Source of the DNA: Ignavibacteriota bacterium
GTDB lineage: Bacteria; Bacteroidota; Ignavibacteria; SZUA-365
Assembly (NCBI GenBank): GCA_016218045.1
Contig: JACRFB010000046.1
Span: forward strand, 85,704 to 149,703
Length of the DNA: 64,000 bases
Reading direction: 5' to 3'
A program made the translations under genes and the position numbers. Below are positions 61,060-64,000 of this stretch, in pieces. The notes below the pieces were generated by a model. It saw nothing but the letters and a program-made list of their open reading frames with translations, was not told the DNA's origin and ran no database searches. Positions within the stretch are counted from its first letter, which is position 1, and the number at the start of each line of letters is the position of its first letter.

Positions 61060-62343
61060 TTAACGGGACTGCGGGGCGGAGACGAGTTTCCCGTTACGGT
61101 CGAAGAGGACATGGTCGCCTTTGCGCAATTCCAGCCCCTGCACCGTTGCGTCACGCGAGAGTTTTGCATGTTTCAGTGTGCCGTTCGGGTAGAAGACCAC
61201 GTCGGACGCGCCGCCGAACACATCGCCGAACCACTCGAACCGTGCGCAGGGAAGACCCTGAATTATCTCGTCGCGCGCGAGCCAGATGATTTTCGGCGAA
61301 CCGTCCGGATAGAGGTGTGTCATAAAATCATGGCCGCCTCCGCGGCAGAGATGTCCGTCGATCTCCACCTCGCCGGGCAGGAAGCAGAAATGGAAGGATC
61401 CGTCGCGGTAGAAGTGCACCTTGCTTCCCGCGGGAAGCACACGTCCCGACACCGTGTCGGCAATGGCCAGTGTTGCGGATTTGAGAGAGCCGTCGGGCCA
61501 GGTCTCGAAGCTTCCTGTACAGACGAGGCCTTGCAGCACGCGCTGGTCGCCCGCGTTCCCATGCCGTACCTGCGCGTATTCGCGCACTCGTTCGGAGCGG
61601 CTGCCGGCAAGCAGCAGGAGGGCGAACACCACGGCGGCGGCTCCGCCAAGAGCGCCGAAGACGATGGACCGAAGACGGGCGGGTACCGGCGTGTCGTCGT
61701 TCCCGCGGCCGAGAAAGAGGCAGGCCGCGGCGAGCAGCAGGGGAGTGACAACAAAGAGCCACAGGGGGGCGGTGTTGTGTTCGAAGCGATACAGGTCGAA
61801 CGCGGCGATCATCAGCGCGGCAAGTGCGGAAAGGACAATGGCGGCCGCGAGTGGAAAGCGTCGCGCGAGCAGGGCGCCCCCGGCGATGAGCGCGGCGAGT
61901 CCGATTCCGACAATTCCGGGTGCCGAGAAGCCCGCGTCGAGCAGGATGAACATGCCCAGAAAAAATCCCACGGCACCGATGATGAGCGCGCCCGCCTTGC
62001 GATAGTCCTCCGCGAGTACCAGTCCCGTCACGGCGCGCGCGGCGAGCCCGATGGCAATCAGTTCGTACAATTCCTCAGGCGGCTGGTCGAGCGCGATGCG
62101 CCACAACGTGAATCCCGCTGCAGCGAGAATGGTGACGATGAAGGCGATGTCGCCCGAACGCGAGTGGATCATGGCCTCGCGCTCGTCGGCGAAACGCGGA
62201 GCCCAGCCGAACTCGCGCAGCGCGGGACGCAGCAGATAGGCCAGAACAAAGAGAATGAGGCCGGCCTCGCTGCCCAGTGCGGTGAGCACGAGTCCGGCGG
62301 CGGCGATGGCGGTGGCGGTGAAGAAGATGGCGTCTCGTTTCAT
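61060..62343 (-). CDS. Membrane protein with C-terminal MORN-like repeats
   Basis: 427 residues. The first ~245 contain about eight transmembrane helices (MKRDAIFFTATAIAAAGLVL onward; FADEREAMIHSRSGDIAFIVTILAAAGF is the DUF2178-like loop-helix motif). The remaining ~180 residues form MORN/YwqK-like units, each a W/F/YPDGS-type turn: FETWPDGSLKSATLA, FYRDGSFHFCFLPG, HLYPDGSPKIIWLARDE, VFYPNGTLKHAKLSRDA, LFDRNGKLV. DUF2178-type proteins are often paired with an adjacent XRE regulator, as here (62414-62626). Function unknown. The fusion of the two modules is unusual. Confidence 0.68.
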   Translation of the reverse strand: MKRDAIFFTATAIAAAGLVLTALGSEAGLILFVLAYLLRPALREFGWAPRFADEREAMIHSRSGDIAFIVTILAAAGFTLWRIALDQPPEELYELIAIGLAARAVTGLVLAEDYRKAGALIIGAVGFFLGMFILLDAGFSAPGIVGIGLAALIAGGALLARRFPLAAAIVLSALAALMIAAFDLYRFEHNTAPLWLFVVTPLLLAAACLFLGRGNDDTPVPARLRSIVFGALGGAAAVVFALLLLAGSRSERVREYAQVRHGNAGDQRVLQGLVCTGSFETWPDGSLKSATLAIADTVSGRVLPAGSKVHFYRDGSFHFCFLPGEVEIDGHLCRGGGHDFMTHLYPDGSPKIIWLARDEIIQGLPCARFEWFGDVFGGASDVVFYPNGTLKHAKLSRDATVQGLELRKGDHVLFDRNGKLVSAPQSR

Positions 62344-62413
62344 ATGCGCGGTGGAGAAGGTGGAAGGTACAGTGTGGGGATCGTGCGGGCGTCGACAGTT
62401 CTGCCGGTGCCGC

Positions 62414-62626
62414 TCATCGCGTGAGATCTTTGTCTTCGAGAGAGAAAAGTTCCTCGACGGTGACGCCGAGTTTCGCGGCCAGCAGCAGGGCCAGTTTCAC
62501 CGACAAATTGTAATCACCACGCTCGATCGCGATGATGGTCTGTCGCGAGACACCGACCATGTCGGCCAGTTGTTGCTGACTCAAATCGCCCCGTTCGAAG
62601 CGGTATTTCCTGAGATTCGTTTTCAT
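62414..62626 (-). CDS. XRE-family HTH regulator
   Basis: 70 residues, essentially a single Cro/CI-type helix-turn-helix: LSQQQLADMVGVSRQTIIAIERGDYNLSVKLALLLAAKLGVTVEELF. ATG 62626 gives the canonical start MKTNLRKYR; the longer upstream frame is not needed. It belongs to the small YozG-like group that controls an adjacent DUF2178-type membrane protein, whose gene begins 70 bases downstream on the same strand. A perfect palindrome 36 bases upstream of its start is a likely autoregulatory operator. Confidence 0.88.
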   Translation of the reverse strand: MKTNLRKYRFERGDLSQQQLADMVGVSRQTIIAIERGDYNLSVKLALLLAAKLGVTVEELFSLEDKDLTR

Positions 62627-62662
62627 CGCGTCTGAATTGATGTTACATCGATGCCGGACGAA

Positions 62663-62680
62663 TGTACAGCATCCTGTACA
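62663..62680. promoter_or_regulatory. Palindrome TGTACAG-CATC-CTGTACA, probable XRE operator
   Basis: Perfect 7-base arms around a 4-base centre, 36 bases before the XRE start. The size fits the operator of a dimeric Cro-like repressor. Confidence 0.6.
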
Positions 62681-62894
62681 AAATGTCAAGTATGCTTTAC
62701 ATGCACTTTCCGTTGATGTGTGAGTGTGTGAAGCGACTGGAACACTTTTCGCGGAACACTGGGGAGGTGGAACGCCGACTCCTGCGACGCGCGGATCGAG
62801 GCGGAATCGATTGCGGGAAGGGCGGGAATTGCGGATCTTCAAGGAAAAATTGATGGCATGCGTGCCACGCCGTCGCGAAAGGAAAGGACGTGAT

Positions 62895-63446
62895 ATGGCC
62901 AGACTTGTTTTTGGTATGAACCAGTCGCTTGATGGGTATGTGGACCATGAGGCCTTTGCGCCTGGTCCCGCGCTCTTCCGTCATTTTGTTGTGGAAGCCC
63001 AGCGGCAGGCGGGCAGTGTGTACGGCCGCCGGATGTACGAAATCATGCGCTACTGGGACGAGGATCATCTCGAGTGGAACGAGGATGAGCAGGCCTTCGC
63101 GGCGGCATGGCGGAGGCAGCCGAAATGGGTCGTTTCGCGAACGTCGACGTCGGTTGGTCCCAACGCCACGCTGCTTGGTGACGATCTTGCGCGCACAATC
63201 CGCGTGTTGAAGGCCGAACACGACGGTGAGATCGAAGTTGCCGGTCCGCACCTGGCGCGCAGTCTCACCGATCTGGGCCTGATCGACGAGTACAGAATCT
63301 ACCTGCATCCCGTCGTGCTGGGTCACGGCACACCCTATTTCGCCGGCCCCCGCCCGCCGCTCCGCCTCATCGCGCACGAACACATCGCCGACGATGTGAT
63401 ACGTTTGACCTACGTCCCCGCGGCGGCTGCGATGGAAACACGCTGA
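62895..63446 (+). CDS. Dihydrofolate-reductase/RibD C-terminal family oxidoreductase
   Basis: 183 residues. Family features: MARLVFGMNQSLDGYVDH at the N-terminus, SVYGRRMYEIMRYWDED, KWVVSRTSTSVGPNATLL, IEVAGPHLARSLTDLGLIDEYRIYLHPVVLGHGTPYF, the typical RibD_C/YwjB/YyaP signature. Members are NADPH-dependent reductases of unclear substrate; a true folate or riboflavin role is not implied. ATG 62895 is preceded by AAAGGA. The TGA stop is directly followed by heptad array 7. Confidence 0.87.
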   Translation: MARLVFGMNQSLDGYVDHEAFAPGPALFRHFVVEAQRQAGSVYGRRMYEIMRYWDEDHLEWNEDEQAFAAAWRRQPKWVVSRTSTSVGPNATLLGDDLARTIRVLKAEHDGEIEVAGPHLARSLTDLGLIDEYRIYLHPVVLGHGTPYFAGPRPPLRLIAHEHIADDVIRLTYVPAAAAMETR

Positions 63447-63449
63447 ACG

Positions 63450-64000
63450 TTACACGTAACACGTAACACGTGGCACGTAACAAGTAACACGTAACAAGTA
63501 ACAAGTAACACGTAACAAGTAACAAGTAACACGGGGTACGTAAGTACTTTCCACGTTGTTACTTCCACGTGGCTACTTTCCACGTTGCTACTTTCAACGG
63601 AGCCCGAGCGCAGCGAAGGGCGACACCACGAGCCCGGAGCGAAGCGGAGGGCGACACAAGGCTCGTTCCACGTAACACGTAACACGTTCCACGTTCTACG
63701 ATCCACGTGGCTACTTTCAACGTTGCTACGTTCAACAGAGCCCGAGCGCAGCGAAGGGCGACTGGATGAGCCCGGAGCGAAGCGGAGGGCGACACAACGG
63801 TCGTTACACGTAACAAGTAACACGATCAACGTTTCTCCGATCCACGTTGCTACTTTCCACGTTGCTACCTTCAACGGAGCCCGGAGCGAAGCGGAGGGCG
63901 ACACCACGAGCCCGGAGCGAAGCGGAGGGCGGCACATGCCAGCCCCGGGCGTGAGCCCGGGGACGACGTGCGCCCAGCGTCCTTAATGAGCCCGGAGCGA
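63450..64000. repeat. Heptad repeat array 7 with ~139-bp composite units
   Basis: Begins three bases after the reductase stop with about twelve CACGTAA/CAAGTAA heptads (63450-63540). These pair in part with the following TCCACGTTGCTACTT units. Then three composite copies of about 139 bases occur; their GC-rich parts run 63595-63657, 63733-63795 and 63872-63935. They contain GAGCGCAGCGAAGGGCGACA and GAGCGAAGCGGAGGGCGACA. A perfect hairpin CCCCGGGC-GTGA-GCCCGGGG follows at 63943-63962, and another GAGCCCGGAGCGA starts at the window edge, so the array continues outside. No gene is visible here. Confidence 0.88.

Noticed and set aside
62662..62853. 63-codon plus-strand frame between the XRE gene and the reductase
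   Set aside because: It starts inside the palindromic operator and shows no domain or ribosome-binding site.
63410..63937. Minus-strand frames of 175 and 85 codons inside array 7
   Set aside because: The peptides are translations of heptad and REP-like units, with no start signal.

Overview
The window is GC-rich, densely coded DNA that fits a member of the Bacteroidota/Chlorobiota (FCB) assemblage, for example an Ignavibacteria- or Kapabacteria-like lineage. Three things point there. Six secreted proteins end in type IX secretion (T9SS)-style sorting domains (a YPNP-like turn, then a beta-sandwich). An LptD-type outer-membrane assembly protein is present. Two good candidates for the Bacteroidota promoter element TAnnTTTG lie upstream of lptD and of tRNA-Asp. 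The lineage is an inference; there is no rRNA in the window.

Layout. 1-3.7 kb: end of a family 9 glycosyltransferase, a small lipoprotein, rpe and an acyl-CoA/AMP ligase. 3.8-7.1 kb: a DUF1501/DUF1800 secreted pair on the minus strand. 7.3-9.5 kb: pdxB, a DUF1858 protein and a TlpA-like lipoprotein. 9.5-12.2 kb: a minus-strand redox operon (two Rieske proteins, a c-heme outer-membrane barrel, a DUF2231-like membrane protein). 12.5-26.8 kb: valS, an outer-membrane barrel, a T9SS BNR protein, a MORN-repeat protein, two large surface proteins and lptD. 26.9-45.4 kb: a tightly coupled carbohydrate operon. 45.6-50.4 kb: an acetyltransferase, prmC and lon. 50.4-60.3 kb: a giant T9SS/ASH protein, DUF4256, a membrane protein, tRNA-Asp, a T9SS LVIVD protein and a T9SS M14 carboxypeptidase. 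60.4-63.4 kb: an OmpH/Skp-like protein, a membrane protein with MORN-like repeats and its XRE regulator, and a DHFR/RibD-like reductase. The last 550 bp are repeats.

The 26.9-45.4 kb operon encodes a two-permease CUT1 ABC importer with a lipoprotein binding protein, a GALK2-type sugar kinase, a GH36-like galactosidase, a six-hairpin glycosidase, a heparinase II/III-like enzyme, three unfamiliar carbohydrate-type proteins, an SDR lacking its catalytic lysine and a DHDPS-type aldolase. None of the enzymes has a signal peptide and there is no SusC/SusD pair. This suggests an 'import first, digest inside' pathway for an acidic, galactose- or GalNAc-containing oligosaccharide. The transporter ATPase is not in the window.

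The most unusual signal is non-coding. Seven intergenic regions hold degenerate tandem arrays that nearly all repeat every 7 bp although their sequences differ (AGGAGTC, GGGAGTA, CAGAATT, CACGTAA, CTACCAA, CTAGGAT and others). Several fold back into large hairpins. Five of the six TAG stop codons I find in the window lie inside such an array and the sixth is about five bases from one; every other gene ends in TGA or TAA. The arrays therefore look like a mobile or self-expanding 3'-end/terminator element.
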